Source: Alteromonadaceae bacterium 2753L.S.0a.02
GTDB taxonomy: Bacteria; Pseudomonadota; Gammaproteobacteria; Pseudomonadales; Cellvibrionaceae
Length of the DNA stretch: 64,000 bases
NCBI GenBank assembly: GCA_007827375.1
Contig: VISH01000002.1
Location: 1,761,001 to 1,825,000 of the forward strand
Direction of reading: 5' to 3'
Positions within the stretch are counted from its first letter, which is position 1, and the number at the start of each line of letters is the position of its first letter. The notes below the pieces were generated by a model. That model was given only the letters and a program-made list of their open reading frames with translations. It ran no database searches and was not told the DNA's origin. The position numbers and the translations under genes are program-made. Below are positions 9,783 to 18,760 of the stretch, piece by piece.

Positions 9783-10601
9783 ATGAGTACCAACAAACCG
9801 ATAAAAGTTATTGCTGTCACCGGCGGAAAGGGCGGTGTGGGAAAAACCAACTTATCGGTGAACCTCAGTATTGCCCTGGCGGAGTTGCGGCGACGCGTAA
9901 TTTTGATGGATGCCGACCTGGGGCTCGCCAACGTCGATGTCTTGCTTGGCCTGCAAACCCGCTACACCATCGCCGACGTGCTCGACGGCAGCAAAACGAT
10001 TCGCGACATTCTGCTCAATGGCCCCGGCGGCGTTAAAGTGGTACCCGCGTCATCCGGCGTTCAGCAAATGACGGGCTTGTCGCCCCAGGAGCATGCTGCG
10101 CTGGTATACGCCTTTAATGATCTCAGTGAGCAGCTGGACATTTTGATGGTGGATACCGCAGCGGGTATTTCAGAAACAGTGGTGAGCTTTGTGCGAGCCT
10201 CTCAAGAAGTGATTGTTGTGGTGTGCGATGAACCATCTTCGATCACCGATGCCTATGCGCTCATAAAACTTTTAAATGCGGAACACGGCGTGTTTCGTTT
10301 TCGCGTGATCGCCAACATGACACGCAGTACGCAGGAAGGCATTAATTTGTTTAACAAGTTAAATGCGGTGTGCGAAAAATTTTTAGATGCTTCTTTGCAA
10401 TACCTTGGGCACGTACCCTTCGATGAAAACGTACGCAAGGCGGTACAAAAACGTCAGCCATTAATGGAATTTGCGCCGCGCAGCAAAGCCGCGCTTGCTA
10501 TTAAAACCATGGCTCAAAAAATTGATCAGTGGCCGGTACAAACCAGTGCACGCGGTCATTTGGAATTTTTTCTGGAGCGCCTTTTGGCGGCCAATGCATA
10601 A
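9783..10601 (+). CDS. fleN: FleN/FlhG, MinD-like ATPase controlling flagellar number
   Basis: MinD/ParA-type ATPase with the deviant Walker A GGKGGVGKTN near residue 12 and the DADLGLANVDVLLGL and VDTAAGISETVVSFV motifs of FleN. It antagonises FlhF and the flagellar master regulator to limit flagellar number. The frame is open back to an ATG at 9651, directly after the flhF stop, which would add 44 residues unlike the family. I prefer the ATG at 9783 because its product aligns with the usual FleN N-terminus, although its ribosome site is weak. Confidence 0.93.
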   Translation: MSTNKPIKVIAVTGGKGGVGKTNLSVNLSIALAELRRRVILMDADLGLANVDVLLGLQTRYTIADVLDGSKTIRDILLNGPGGVKVVPASSGVQQMTGLSPQEHAALVYAFNDLSEQLDILMVDTAAGISETVVSFVRASQEVIVVVCDEPSSITDAYALIKLLNAEHGVFRFRVIANMTRSTQEGINLFNKLNAVCEKFLDASLQYLGHVPFDENVRKAVQKRQPLMEFAPRSKAALAIKTMAQKIDQWPVQTSARGHLEFFLERLLAANA

Positions 10602-10634
10602 AAGAATTTTAGTGTTTTTTATCAGCGATAACCC

Positions 10635-11372
10635 ATGTCAGTTTCCTCGGCAGATAATTTAATGGTTTATGAGCAAACCCAGGATGCAGGCATACCGATT
10701 CACGTAGAAGATTACGTTCCTCTCGTAAAACGTATTGCGCATCACATGATGGCTCGTATGCCTGCCCACGTTCAGGTGGACGACTTACTCCAGGCCGGCA
10801 TGATCGGCCTGTTGGAAGCGTCGCAAAAATACGATGCCGGTAAGGGTGCCAGTTTCGAAACCTATGCCGGAATTCGTATTCGCGGCGCCATCGTCGATGA
10901 AATGCGACGCGGAGACTGGGCGCCGAGAAGTGTGCATCGTAATGCCCGCAAAGTTGCCGAAGCGATCGCCAACCTGGAATCCCGTTTGGGGCGCGATGCC
11001 CGAGATGTGGAAATTGCCGAAGAGTTGGGCATGTCGCTCGAGGAATATCACGATGTTTTGCGTGATAGCACCTCGACCCGCTTATTCAGTTACGAAGAAA
11101 CCTTCGAAGAAAACGAAGACCGTCTTAGCAGCAATGCCAGTGAAGTTTTTACCGGGCCTGCCGAAAAGGTTCATAAAGACGCCATGCGCAATGCACTTGC
11201 GGCGGCGATACAGGGCTTACCAGAACGGGAACAACTGGTGTTATCGCTTTACTACGAACAGGAAATGAATCTAAAAGAAATTGGCCTGGTGCTGGGGGTA
11301 TCTGAATCGCGAGTCAGCCAGATTCACAGCCAGGCGGCACTGCGTTTAAAAGCGAAGTTGAGCGATTGGTAA
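10635..11372 (+). CDS. fliA: FliA, flagellar sigma factor (sigma-28)
   Basis: 245 residues with sigma-70 family regions 2 (DDLLQAGMIGLLEASQKYD, then FETYAGIRIRGAIVDEMR), 3 (RDVEIAEELGMSLEEY) and 4 (LPEREQLVLSLYYEQEMNLKEIGLVLGVSESRVSQIHSQA). It lacks region 1.1, as expected for FliA. It transcribes late flagellar and chemotaxis genes. It sits between fleN and cheY as in Pseudomonas, so it probably controls the chemotaxis genes that follow. Confidence 0.96.
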   Translation: MSVSSADNLMVYEQTQDAGIPIHVEDYVPLVKRIAHHMMARMPAHVQVDDLLQAGMIGLLEASQKYDAGKGASFETYAGIRIRGAIVDEMRRGDWAPRSVHRNARKVAEAIANLESRLGRDARDVEIAEELGMSLEEYHDVLRDSTSTRLFSYEETFEENEDRLSSNASEVFTGPAEKVHKDAMRNALAAAIQGLPEREQLVLSLYYEQEMNLKEIGLVLGVSESRVSQIHSQAALRLKAKLSDW

Positions 11373-11500
11373 TCTGCCAGAAAATTGTCGTCAAAACTGG
11401 CTGACTGGCAACGAGCGTCTAGACTTGGTTTAAAGGTCTTGCTTTGAAAATGGTCGGAAAATTCATGCCCGGCCCGTTCACCGGCATATCGGAGGCTGCA

Positions 11501-11887
11501 TTGGACAAAAACATGAAAATCCTCATTGTGGATGATTTCTCAACGATGAGGCGCATTATCAAGAACCTGTTAAGGGATCTGGGCTTCACCAACACCCAGG
11601 AAGCCGATGACGGCACTACAGCGTTGCCTATGCTGCGCAATGGCGACTTTGATTTTTTGGTCACCGACTGGAACATGCCGGGCATGACAGGGATCGACCT
11701 TCTCAAAGAAGTGCGCTCCGATGCCAAACTGGCAGGTTTACCAGTACTTATGGTAACCGCAGAAGCAAAACGCGATCAGATCATTGAGGCGGCTCAGGCA
11801 GGCGTTAATGGCTATGTTGTAAAACCCTTCACCGCGCAAGTGCTCAAGGAAAAAATCGATAAAATTTTTGAGCGTGTAGACGGTTAG
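11501..11887 (+). CDS. cheY: CheY, chemotaxis response regulator
   Basis: Single receiver domain of 128 residues. The acidic pair is D11/D12, the phosphoacceptor is D56 in FLVTDWNMPG, and VTAEAK and VKPF follow. I chose the TTG at 11501 because GGAGG lies 5 nt upstream and the resulting N-terminus (x-DKNMKILIVDDF) matches Shewanella-type CheY. An ATG at 11513 is the alternative. Phospho-CheY binds the flagellar switch FliM to change rotation. cheZ follows after 19 bp. Confidence 0.95.
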   Translation: MDKNMKILIVDDFSTMRRIIKNLLRDLGFTNTQEADDGTTALPMLRNGDFDFLVTDWNMPGMTGIDLLKEVRSDAKLAGLPVLMVTAEAKRDQIIEAAQAGVNGYVVKPFTAQVLKEKIDKIFERVDG

Positions 11888-11906
11888 GCCTGAACAGGTT
11901 TTCAAA

Positions 11907-12701
11907 ATGGATAAAACAATTAAAGCGCACGATGAGGAATTTCTTGCACAACTGCAAGAGAGCGCCACGCACCTCGTGGAAAAACTCCAGAGCGATAGCT
12001 ATCAGGAAGCCTCAGAATTGATTCACGGCTTGGTGGAAGCCCGGGATCGCCATATATTCAAGAGCGTTGGGCAACTTACACGCGCGTTGCACAATGCCAT
12101 AGTCAACTTTAATGTAGATGCCGACTTTGAAGCGGAGCCTCCCGAAATAAATCAATCAGAAATTCGCGACGCTTCCAATCGTCTTAATTATGTCATCGAT
12201 ATGACCCAAAAAGCTGCCGATAAAACCATGGATAAGGTGGAAGCGGCAGCACCAATTGCTATGAACCTCGGTCAGGAAGCGCATCGTCTCCGCCAGGAAT
12301 GGCATCGCCTGAAGCGACGCGAAATAACCAAAGAAGAGTTTAAAGAGTTGTACAACCAGATGGGTGATTTTCTCGACCAAATGGACGATGGCACCCAGCA
12401 GCTCAATCAAACCTTACAAGAAATTATTCTCGAACAGGGTTTTCAAGATCTCACCGGCCAGGTATTGCAAAAAGTGATTGGCTTGATTACCGATGTTGAA
12501 AATGAACTGGTGAATTTAATGCGAATTGCCGGGCAGGTTGAACAAGTCACCGGTCTGGCGGAAGACGGCAGCGAAAAACCTCAAACACCAGTAGCCGATG
12601 CCAGCAAGGCTGAGGGGCCGCAAATTCATGCCGATAAACGCGACGATGTGGTATCCGGTCAAGACGATGTCGATGACCTGTTATCCAGCTTGGGCTTTTA
12701 A
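11907..12701 (+). CDS. cheZ: CheZ, CheY-phosphate phosphatase
   Basis: 264 residues, mainly long helices. The catalytic segment ILEQGFQDLTGQVLQKV (about residues 174-190) carries the Asp and Gln used to hydrolyse CheY-phosphate. The C-terminal tail QDDVDDLLSSLGF is the CheY-binding peptide found at the end of CheZ proteins. It lies between cheY and cheA. Confidence 0.95.
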   Translation: MDKTIKAHDEEFLAQLQESATHLVEKLQSDSYQEASELIHGLVEARDRHIFKSVGQLTRALHNAIVNFNVDADFEAEPPEINQSEIRDASNRLNYVIDMTQKAADKTMDKVEAAAPIAMNLGQEAHRLRQEWHRLKRREITKEEFKELYNQMGDFLDQMDDGTQQLNQTLQEIILEQGFQDLTGQVLQKVIGLITDVENELVNLMRIAGQVEQVTGLAEDGSEKPQTPVADASKAEGPQIHADKRDDVVSGQDDVDDLLSSLGF

Positions 12702-12727
12702 TGCCAATTTAACTGAAGGAGTTATGA

Positions 12728-14989
12728 ATGGCGTTTGGTGATGACGAAGACATCCTCCAAGACTTCCTAGTCGAAGCGGGAGAAATCATCGAACAGCTCT
12801 CCGAACAGTTAGTGGATTTGGAGCAGCGCCCCGACGACAAAGACTTGCTGAATGCGATCTTTCGCGGCTTCCATACGGTGAAAGGGGGTGCGGGGTTCCT
12901 GCAACTCAATGCCATGGTGGACTGCTGTCACGCCACTGAAAACTTATTTGATATTCTGCGCAACGGCCAGCGGGAAGTAACATCAGAATTAATGGATGTG
13001 GTGTTGCGTGCGCTTGATACCGTTAACGAGCAATTTGCCCAAGTTTCTCAGCGCGACGAACCTACCCCAGCTGCACCGGAATTAATCGCCGCGCTAGAGA
13101 AATTAATTTCCGGAGAGGATTTAAACAGCCAACCTGCACCAGTAAATGAAGCACCAGCAATTGAATCACAGGCTTCAGAGCCACCAGTGGCATCACCTGC
13201 TGGCGGTGACATCGACCTCACCGATGACGAATTCGAAGGCTTTCTCGACGCTATCAGCGATGAACCCAAGGCTGCCACAGCTCCTGCTTCGGAAGCGCCA
13301 GCAGCTGCTACCCAAGCCAGTGATTCCGACGAAATTACAGAAGACGAATTTGAAGCCCTGCTCGACCAGTTACACGGTACCGGCAAAAGTCCCAAAGGCG
13401 GTGCCACTGCATCTCCGGCTGCACCCGCAAAAACTGTTGCGGAACCGGCAGCGCAGGATTCTGATGAAATAACGCCCGACGAATTTGAAAACTTATTGGA
13501 TCAATTGCATGGTGTGGGAAAAGCACCAGGCAAAGAGGACGATCAAAAATCACCCGATTTGATTACCGATGATGAATTTGAAGATTTATTGGATCAATTG
13601 CACGGTGTGGGTCGTGGTCCGACAAAATCTGCTGAACCCGAAAAACCCGCAGCGAGTGCTTCACAAGCAAAACAGCAAGTCGCGCCGCCGCCAAAACCCG
13701 AGCCTAAAGCTGCCGCGCCTTCCAGGTCAGAACAAAAACCCGAAGCTCCGCGCGAAACCAAACCAGCTGCTGGCTCTGCTCCGAAAACCCGTGAAGCCGC
13801 TGCTGCGCAGGTTACCAATACCGAAACTACGGTTCGTGTTGATACGCAACGCCTTGATGACATTATGAACATGGTGGGCGAATTGGTGTTGGTGCGTAAC
13901 CGTTTGGTGCGCCTTGGACTGGAGTCGGCCGATGAATCCATGCAAAAAGCCGTAGCCAATTTGGACGTGGTTACCGCCGATTTACAAACTTCCGTAATGA
14001 AAACCCGCATGCAGCCCATCAAGAAAGTGTTTGGGCGATTCCCGCGTGTGGTGCGCGATTTGGCGCGTAACCTGAAAAAAGAAATTAATCTTGAATTGCA
14101 GGGTGAGGAAACCGATCTCGATAAAAATCTTGTCGAAGCGCTGGCCGACCCTCTGGTGCACCTTGTGCGTAACTCGGTCGATCACGGTATTGAATTGCCG
14201 GCAGACCGGGAAACGAAGGGCAAACCACGCGTGGGTAAAGTTATTCTCGCCGCTGAACAGGAAGGCGACCACATTCTGTTGTCGATTACCGATGATGGCG
14301 GTGGTATGGACCCAGATATGCTGCGTGAAAAAGCCGTTGAAAAAGGCTTATACGACCCAGATGCCGCGGCCCGTTTAACCGATGCTGAAGCATTTAATTT
14401 AATTTTTGCGCCGGGGTTTTCCACCAAAAAAGAAATTTCCGATGTGTCCGGCCGTGGCGTGGGCATGGACGTGGTAAAAACTAAAATCACTCAGTTGAAC
14501 GGTTCTATCGAAATCGATTCGAAAGTGGGCGAGGGCACACAAATACGCATTAAAGTGCCTTTAACGCTCGCCATTATGCCGACCTTAATGATCATGTTGG
14601 GGCAACAGACCTTTGCCTTACCTCTGGTAAGCGTTAACGAAATTTTCCACATGGATCTCACCAAAAGCAATATTGTGGATGGTCAGGAATGCATCACGAT
14701 TCGTGAAAAAGCCGTGCCTATTTTTCATTTAAAACGCTGGCTTGTGAAAAAACATGCGAGCTTCGAGCAGCCCAAAGAAGGTCATGTGGTTATTGTGTCG
14801 GTAGGCACGCAGCGCGTGGGATTTGTAGTAGATCAGTTAATTGGCCAGGAGGAAGTGGTAATTAAACCTCTCGGTAAAATGTTACATGGTACCCCGGGAA
14901 TGGCTGGGGCGACCATCACCGGCGATGGCACCATCGCGCTCATATTGGATGTACCCAGTATGCTTAAACGCTACGCCGGAAATGCGTAG
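12728..14989 (+). CDS. cheA: CheA, chemotaxis histidine kinase
   Basis: 753 residues. The P1 domain has the phosphorylated His49 in FRGFHTVKGGAGFL. A long Ala/Pro/Glu-rich linker (about 110-365) follows, then dimerisation, ATPase (HLVRNSVDHGIE; DDGGGMDP; GRGVGMDVV) and CheW-like regulatory domains. The linker contains four acidic repeats of type DE(I/L)TxDEFExLLDQLHGxGK, near residues 166, 203, 248 and 280. The start has AAGGAG 7 nt upstream. It phosphorylates CheY and CheB in response to chemoreceptors. A classical P2 domain is not obvious; the repeats may serve in its place. Confidence 0.96.
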   Translation: MAFGDDEDILQDFLVEAGEIIEQLSEQLVDLEQRPDDKDLLNAIFRGFHTVKGGAGFLQLNAMVDCCHATENLFDILRNGQREVTSELMDVVLRALDTVNEQFAQVSQRDEPTPAAPELIAALEKLISGEDLNSQPAPVNEAPAIESQASEPPVASPAGGDIDLTDDEFEGFLDAISDEPKAATAPASEAPAAATQASDSDEITEDEFEALLDQLHGTGKSPKGGATASPAAPAKTVAEPAAQDSDEITPDEFENLLDQLHGVGKAPGKEDDQKSPDLITDDEFEDLLDQLHGVGRGPTKSAEPEKPAASASQAKQQVAPPPKPEPKAAAPSRSEQKPEAPRETKPAAGSAPKTREAAAAQVTNTETTVRVDTQRLDDIMNMVGELVLVRNRLVRLGLESADESMQKAVANLDVVTADLQTSVMKTRMQPIKKVFGRFPRVVRDLARNLKKEINLELQGEETDLDKNLVEALADPLVHLVRNSVDHGIELPADRETKGKPRVGKVILAAEQEGDHILLSITDDGGGMDPDMLREKAVEKGLYDPDAAARLTDAEAFNLIFAPGFSTKKEISDVSGRGVGMDVVKTKITQLNGSIEIDSKVGEGTQIRIKVPLTLAIMPTLMIMLGQQTFALPLVSVNEIFHMDLTKSNIVDGQECITIREKAVPIFHLKRWLVKKHASFEQPKEGHVVIVSVGTQRVGFVVDQLIGQEEVVIKPLGKMLHGTPGMAGATITGDGTIALILDVPSMLKRYAGNA

Positions 14990-15023
14990 CTCGGCATCTC
15001 GATAACGCCGCAGAGGAGTCAAT

Positions 15024-16163
15024 GTGCCCTACAAGGTACTGATAGTTGATGATTCAAGTTTTTTTCAACACCGCTTGAAAGAAATTATCAATGAGCACCA
15101 GGATCTGGAAGTGGTGGGTATTGCCGCGAACGGTCGGGAAGCTATTGAAAAAGCCTCGCAATTAAAACCCGATATAATTTCCATGGACTATGAAATGCCA
15201 TTTTTAGACGGCGTTTCGGCAGTGCGTGCCATAATGGCGGAACGGCCGGTCCCGATTGTGATGTTTTCCTCGATGACTTATGAAGGGGCGACAATCACTC
15301 TCGAAGCGTTGGATGCCGGTGCCGTTGATTTTATTCCGAAAAATTTTGCAGAGGTTTCGCGCAATTCCGATATTCTTAAAAAGAAATTGCACGAAAAATT
15401 AATTGGTTTTGCCAGCGAAGCGAACCCGGCAGCGCGTCGTTCCACCGAACAACTTGCCGCAGAAGCCCGTGAACGTTCCGAGCGGGCGCGGCAGAAAAAT
15501 CAGGCCTTGCGTGAGCGTCTCGCCAACAGTTCTGCAGAGCAAAAAACCGCTCCGGCAAGCGACACACCCATATCTTCTTCCCGCAAAGCTCGACTTAAAG
15601 GTCGAATTCGTTTGGTCGCCATTGGCGCATCCACTGGTGGCCCCGTTGCGCTGTCAGATATTATCACCCGCTTACCGGCGAATTTTCCGGTACCGGTACT
15701 GGTTGTGCAGCACATGCCTGAAAATTTCACCAAAGCGTTTGCCGAGCGCCTCAATCGACTTGCCAATGTGAGTGTTAAAGAGGCGGAAAGCGGCGATTTG
15801 TTGCGTGCAGGTACAGTTTTGATTGCACCCGGCGGCAAGCAGATGATCGTCGATCGTGGTGGTAGCAGCGTGAAAATAATTCCCGGTGATGATCGCGTTA
15901 ACTATAAGCCCTGCGTGGATATTACCTTCGCCTCGGTTGCCAGCACGCTTGGTAGTAATGCCTTAGCCGTAGTGCTTACTGGTATGGGTGCCGACGGTTG
16001 CGAGGGCGCTAAATTATTGCATAGCAAGGGTGCCACTATCTGGGCACAAGATCAGGAGACCTGCGTGGTTTATGGCATGCCCGCTGCAGTCGCCAGAGCC
16101 AATGTGACCGATGAAGTAATGGCATTGGGTGAAATCGGCCCACGGTTGGTCCACGACCTTTAG
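15024..16163 (+). CDS. cheB: CheB, chemoreceptor methylesterase
   Basis: 379 residues. Receiver domain with D55 in DIISMDYEMP, then a charged linker (about 130-190), then the methylesterase domain with GASTGGPVA (catalytic Ser, about 203), VVQHMP (His, about 230) and TGMGADG (Asp, about 324). It removes methyl groups from chemoreceptors for adaptation. GTG start at 15024 preceded by AGAGGAG. motC begins 11 bp after its stop. Confidence 0.95.
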   Translation: MPYKVLIVDDSSFFQHRLKEIINEHQDLEVVGIAANGREAIEKASQLKPDIISMDYEMPFLDGVSAVRAIMAERPVPIVMFSSMTYEGATITLEALDAGAVDFIPKNFAEVSRNSDILKKKLHEKLIGFASEANPAARRSTEQLAAEARERSERARQKNQALRERLANSSAEQKTAPASDTPISSSRKARLKGRIRLVAIGASTGGPVALSDIITRLPANFPVPVLVVQHMPENFTKAFAERLNRLANVSVKEAESGDLLRAGTVLIAPGGKQMIVDRGGSSVKIIPGDDRVNYKPCVDITFASVASTLGSNALAVVLTGMGADGCEGAKLLHSKGATIWAQDQETCVVYGMPAAVARANVTDEVMALGEIGPRLVHDL

Positions 16164-16174
16164 CGGAAACGGCG

Positions 16175-16915
16175 ATGGATATTCTCAGTATCATCGGCGT
16201 GATTATTGGCTTCGCGGCTCTGTTGGGCGGCAACTTTCTCGAAGGTGGCAGTTGGTCGAATTTAGCGAATGGTTCCGCAGCTATTATTGTTATCGGCGGA
16301 ACCATTGGTGCGGCAATCTTGCAAACACCTTATAACGGTTTGAAGCGCGCACTTACATTGTTCAAGTGGATTTTTAAACCTCCCAGGCAAAAATTTAAAC
16401 TCGGCATCAGTCGTGTGGTGGGCTGGGCGCAGTCGGCGCGCAAAGAAGGCCTGCTTGGCCTTGAAAATATCGCTGAAAAAGAACGCGATGCATTTTCTCG
16501 TAAGGGTTTGCAATTGCTGGTGGATGGCAGTGAACCCGATGTCATTCGCCATGTGCTCGAAACGGATCTAATTGTTGCCGAGCAGCGTGACCACGAAGCG
16601 GTGCAGTTCTACGAAAGTATGGGCGGTTATGCCCCGACCATTGGAATTATTGGTGCGGTGATGGGGCTAATCCATGTGATGCAGCATTTAAACGACCCTT
16701 CTGAACTGGGTCCAGGTATCGCCATCGCGTTTGTTGCCACGATTTACGGCGTTGCATTTGCTAATTTATTGCTCCTGCCGATCGCCAATAAACTGAAGGC
16801 GTGCATACGCGAACAGTCACAATTTCGCGAGTTGCTAATTGAGGGCATTATTGCCATTGCCGATGGTGAAAATCCACGCTCTATTGAAATGAAGTTGAGC
16901 GGATATTTGCGCTGA
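16175..16915 (+). CDS. motC: MotC, MotA-family flagellar stator subunit
   Basis: 246 residues of the MotA/TolQ/ExbB family. Membrane segments lie near residues 5-25, 35-50, 150-170 and 180-200, with the signature YAPTIGIIGAVMGLIHVMQHL. It couples ion flow to flagellar rotation together with the adjacent MotB-like protein. Its position after cheB is that of the second stator pair MotC/MotD of Pseudomonas, so I use that name. The choice between H+ and Na+ is not resolvable here. Confidence 0.9.
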   Translation: MDILSIIGVIIGFAALLGGNFLEGGSWSNLANGSAAIIVIGGTIGAAILQTPYNGLKRALTLFKWIFKPPRQKFKLGISRVVGWAQSARKEGLLGLENIAEKERDAFSRKGLQLLVDGSEPDVIRHVLETDLIVAEQRDHEAVQFYESMGGYAPTIGIIGAVMGLIHVMQHLNDPSELGPGIAIAFVATIYGVAFANLLLLPIANKLKACIREQSQFRELLIEGIIAIADGENPRSIEMKLSGYLR

Positions 16916-16916
16916 G

Positions 16917-17825
16917 GTGCGTGCGGTGATTAGACGAACCCGAATAGAAACTAAAATTAACCACGAACGATGGTTGGTTTCATATTCCGATTTTATAACG
17001 CTGCTGTTCGCTTTTTTTGTGGTGATGTATTCTGTGTCCCAGGTGAGTGAAAGCAAATACCGGATATTATCTGAAACTCTACAGTCTGCTTTTTCGCCTC
17101 AAAATCAGGCAGCTCAGCAAAATAACAATGCGATGCCGGTTGAGTTGGCGAGTATCGACTGGCTGCAACAAAACCTGAACGCCGCACTTGAAAACCTTAT
17201 TATCGCCGGTGATGTTTCTCTTTGGGGAAACGAAGACTGGGTGGAAATTGAATTAAATGCCAATCTGCTGTTTGAATCGGGCAGCGCACAACCCAACCGG
17301 GAAGCCCGCGAGATATTCAGTGACGTTGCTGATGTCTTGGCTCCGTTCGAAAATGCCGTTCAAGTAAGCGGCCATACCGATAATATACCAATTAGTACTG
17401 AACGCTTTGCCAGCAACTGGGAACTTTCTGCTGCGCGCGCAGTGGCAGTGGTGAACTTACTGGCTTACGACGGCATATTACCGGAGAGACTTTCGGCAAC
17501 GGGCTATGGAGAATATCAACCGCTTGCCGATAACCAGACAGCTGAGGGCAGGGCTCGAAATCGTCGCGTCGTGTTGAGGGTTGCGCGCAGCAAAGCGGAA
17601 ACACCGCGTGCAGGTACAGCCGCCATCGCAGCTCAGTCGACAACCGGAAATAGCGTGGCACAAAGTTCGATTCAGGGTGAGTCTGATTCGGGCGAAGTTC
17701 CACCTAGAGCGGCAGATGTACGAGAAAATGCGCCTATTAAACCTATTAAGCTTGAGAATGGTGGGCTACTTTTTACGAGCGATCCGGATTTGCCGCGACG
17801 CAATGCGCCAGTATCCCGTGAATAA
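16917..17825 (+). CDS. motD: MotD, MotB-family stator subunit with OmpA-like domain
   Basis: 302 residues. A single N-terminal membrane helix contains the ion-binding Asp25 in VSYSDFITLLFAFFVVMYS, and a C-terminal OmpA/MotB peptidoglycan-binding domain includes SGHTDNIPIS and NWELSAARAVAVV. An extra tail of about 80 low-complexity residues follows. GTG start; a second in-frame GTG at 16926 is better spaced from GAGG. It anchors the stator to the cell wall. One base separates it from motC, and a terminator follows. Confidence 0.9.
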   Translation: MRAVIRRTRIETKINHERWLVSYSDFITLLFAFFVVMYSVSQVSESKYRILSETLQSAFSPQNQAAQQNNNAMPVELASIDWLQQNLNAALENLIIAGDVSLWGNEDWVEIELNANLLFESGSAQPNREAREIFSDVADVLAPFENAVQVSGHTDNIPISTERFASNWELSAARAVAVVNLLAYDGILPERLSATGYGEYQPLADNQTAEGRARNRRVVLRVARSKAETPRAGTAAIAAQSTTGNSVAQSSIQGESDSGEVPPRAADVRENAPIKPIKLENGGLLFTSDPDLPRRNAPVSRE

Positions 17826-17903
17826 CAGGCACAGTAATTGCTCTTTTGGACTGTAGTCGCTAAAAGGGAGTTTACACTTGGGCGAACAGACCCAAACAAA
17901 TGG

Positions 17904-17931
17904 AAATTGCCGCTATTGCGGCAATTTTTTT
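17904..17931 (+). terminator. Rho-independent terminator after motD
   Basis: Perfect 10-bp stem (17904-17913 with 17918-17927), loop TATT, followed by a T-run to 17931. It ends the motCD transcript just before parC, so parC-parP-cheW probably have their own promoter or depend on read-through. Confidence 0.85.
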
Positions 17932-17962
17932 CCCTGTGAGGAACCTTTAGAAGATTTTAAAC

Positions 17963-18760
17963 ATGCAGGTGTGGACAGTCGCAAATCAAAAAGGTGGTGT
18001 GGGTAAAACCACCACCAGCGTTGCCCTTGGTGGATTGGCGGCCGAGGCGGGCGAGCGCGTGCTGTTGGTAGACCTCGATCCACACGGTTCCATGACTTGT
18101 TATTTTCGCCAAAATCCCGATGAATTAACCGAATCGGCATTTACGCTATTTGAGAACGCAACGTCGATTTCTCACAATCTGGTCGAAAAAATTATTATCC
18201 CCACACCCTTTGCAAATATGCATTTATTACCGGCCTCCACAGGACTGGCAACATTGGAACGGCGTGCCGTAGGTGGTGGTATGGGCTTGGTGTTATCAAA
18301 AACCCTGTCGCGGGTGTTTGATGATTACGATCTTGCCATCATCGACTGCCCACCTCAGTTGGGTGTGTTGATGGTGAATGCCATAGCCGCGTGTACGCAA
18401 TTGATTATTCCTGTGCAAACCGAATTTCTCGCCATAAAAGGCTTGGAGCGCATTCTCCACACATTGGCGATGATGAGTAAATCGCGACGGCAGGAACTGC
18501 ATTATCACATTGTGCCGACCATGTATGACCGGCGCACTCAAGCCTCGGTGACCAGTTTACGCACCATTCGCAATAAATTTGGAGAGCGGGTATGGGCTGG
18601 TAAAATTCCCATCGACACACGCTTGCGCGATGCCAGCAAAGCGGGGGTGCCACCGCATTTATTCGATAACAGCACACGCGGTATTACCGCGTACCGGTCT
18701 TTGATCGATCACTTGCGGGAGAGCGCGGCGATTACACGTTCTGTGGTGGGTGGTTTATGA
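17963..18760 (+). CDS. parC: ParC-type ParA ATPase for polar chemotaxis arrays
   Basis: 265 residues, ParA/Soj family, with deviant Walker A KGGVGKTTT (K10-T18), LLVDLDPHGSMT and IIDCPPQLGVLMVNA. It lies in the chemotaxis operon directly before a CheW-domain protein, overlapping it by ATGA. This is the arrangement of Vibrio parC-parP, where ParC places chemoreceptor arrays at the pole. I infer the same role. It is not a chromosome-partition parA: no parB follows. Confidence 0.82.
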   Translation: MQVWTVANQKGGVGKTTTSVALGGLAAEAGERVLLVDLDPHGSMTCYFRQNPDELTESAFTLFENATSISHNLVEKIIIPTPFANMHLLPASTGLATLERRAVGGGMGLVLSKTLSRVFDDYDLAIIDCPPQLGVLMVNAIAACTQLIIPVQTEFLAIKGLERILHTLAMMSKSRRQELHYHIVPTMYDRRTQASVTSLRTIRNKFGERVWAGKIPIDTRLRDASKAGVPPHLFDNSTRGITAYRSLIDHLRESAAITRSVVGGL

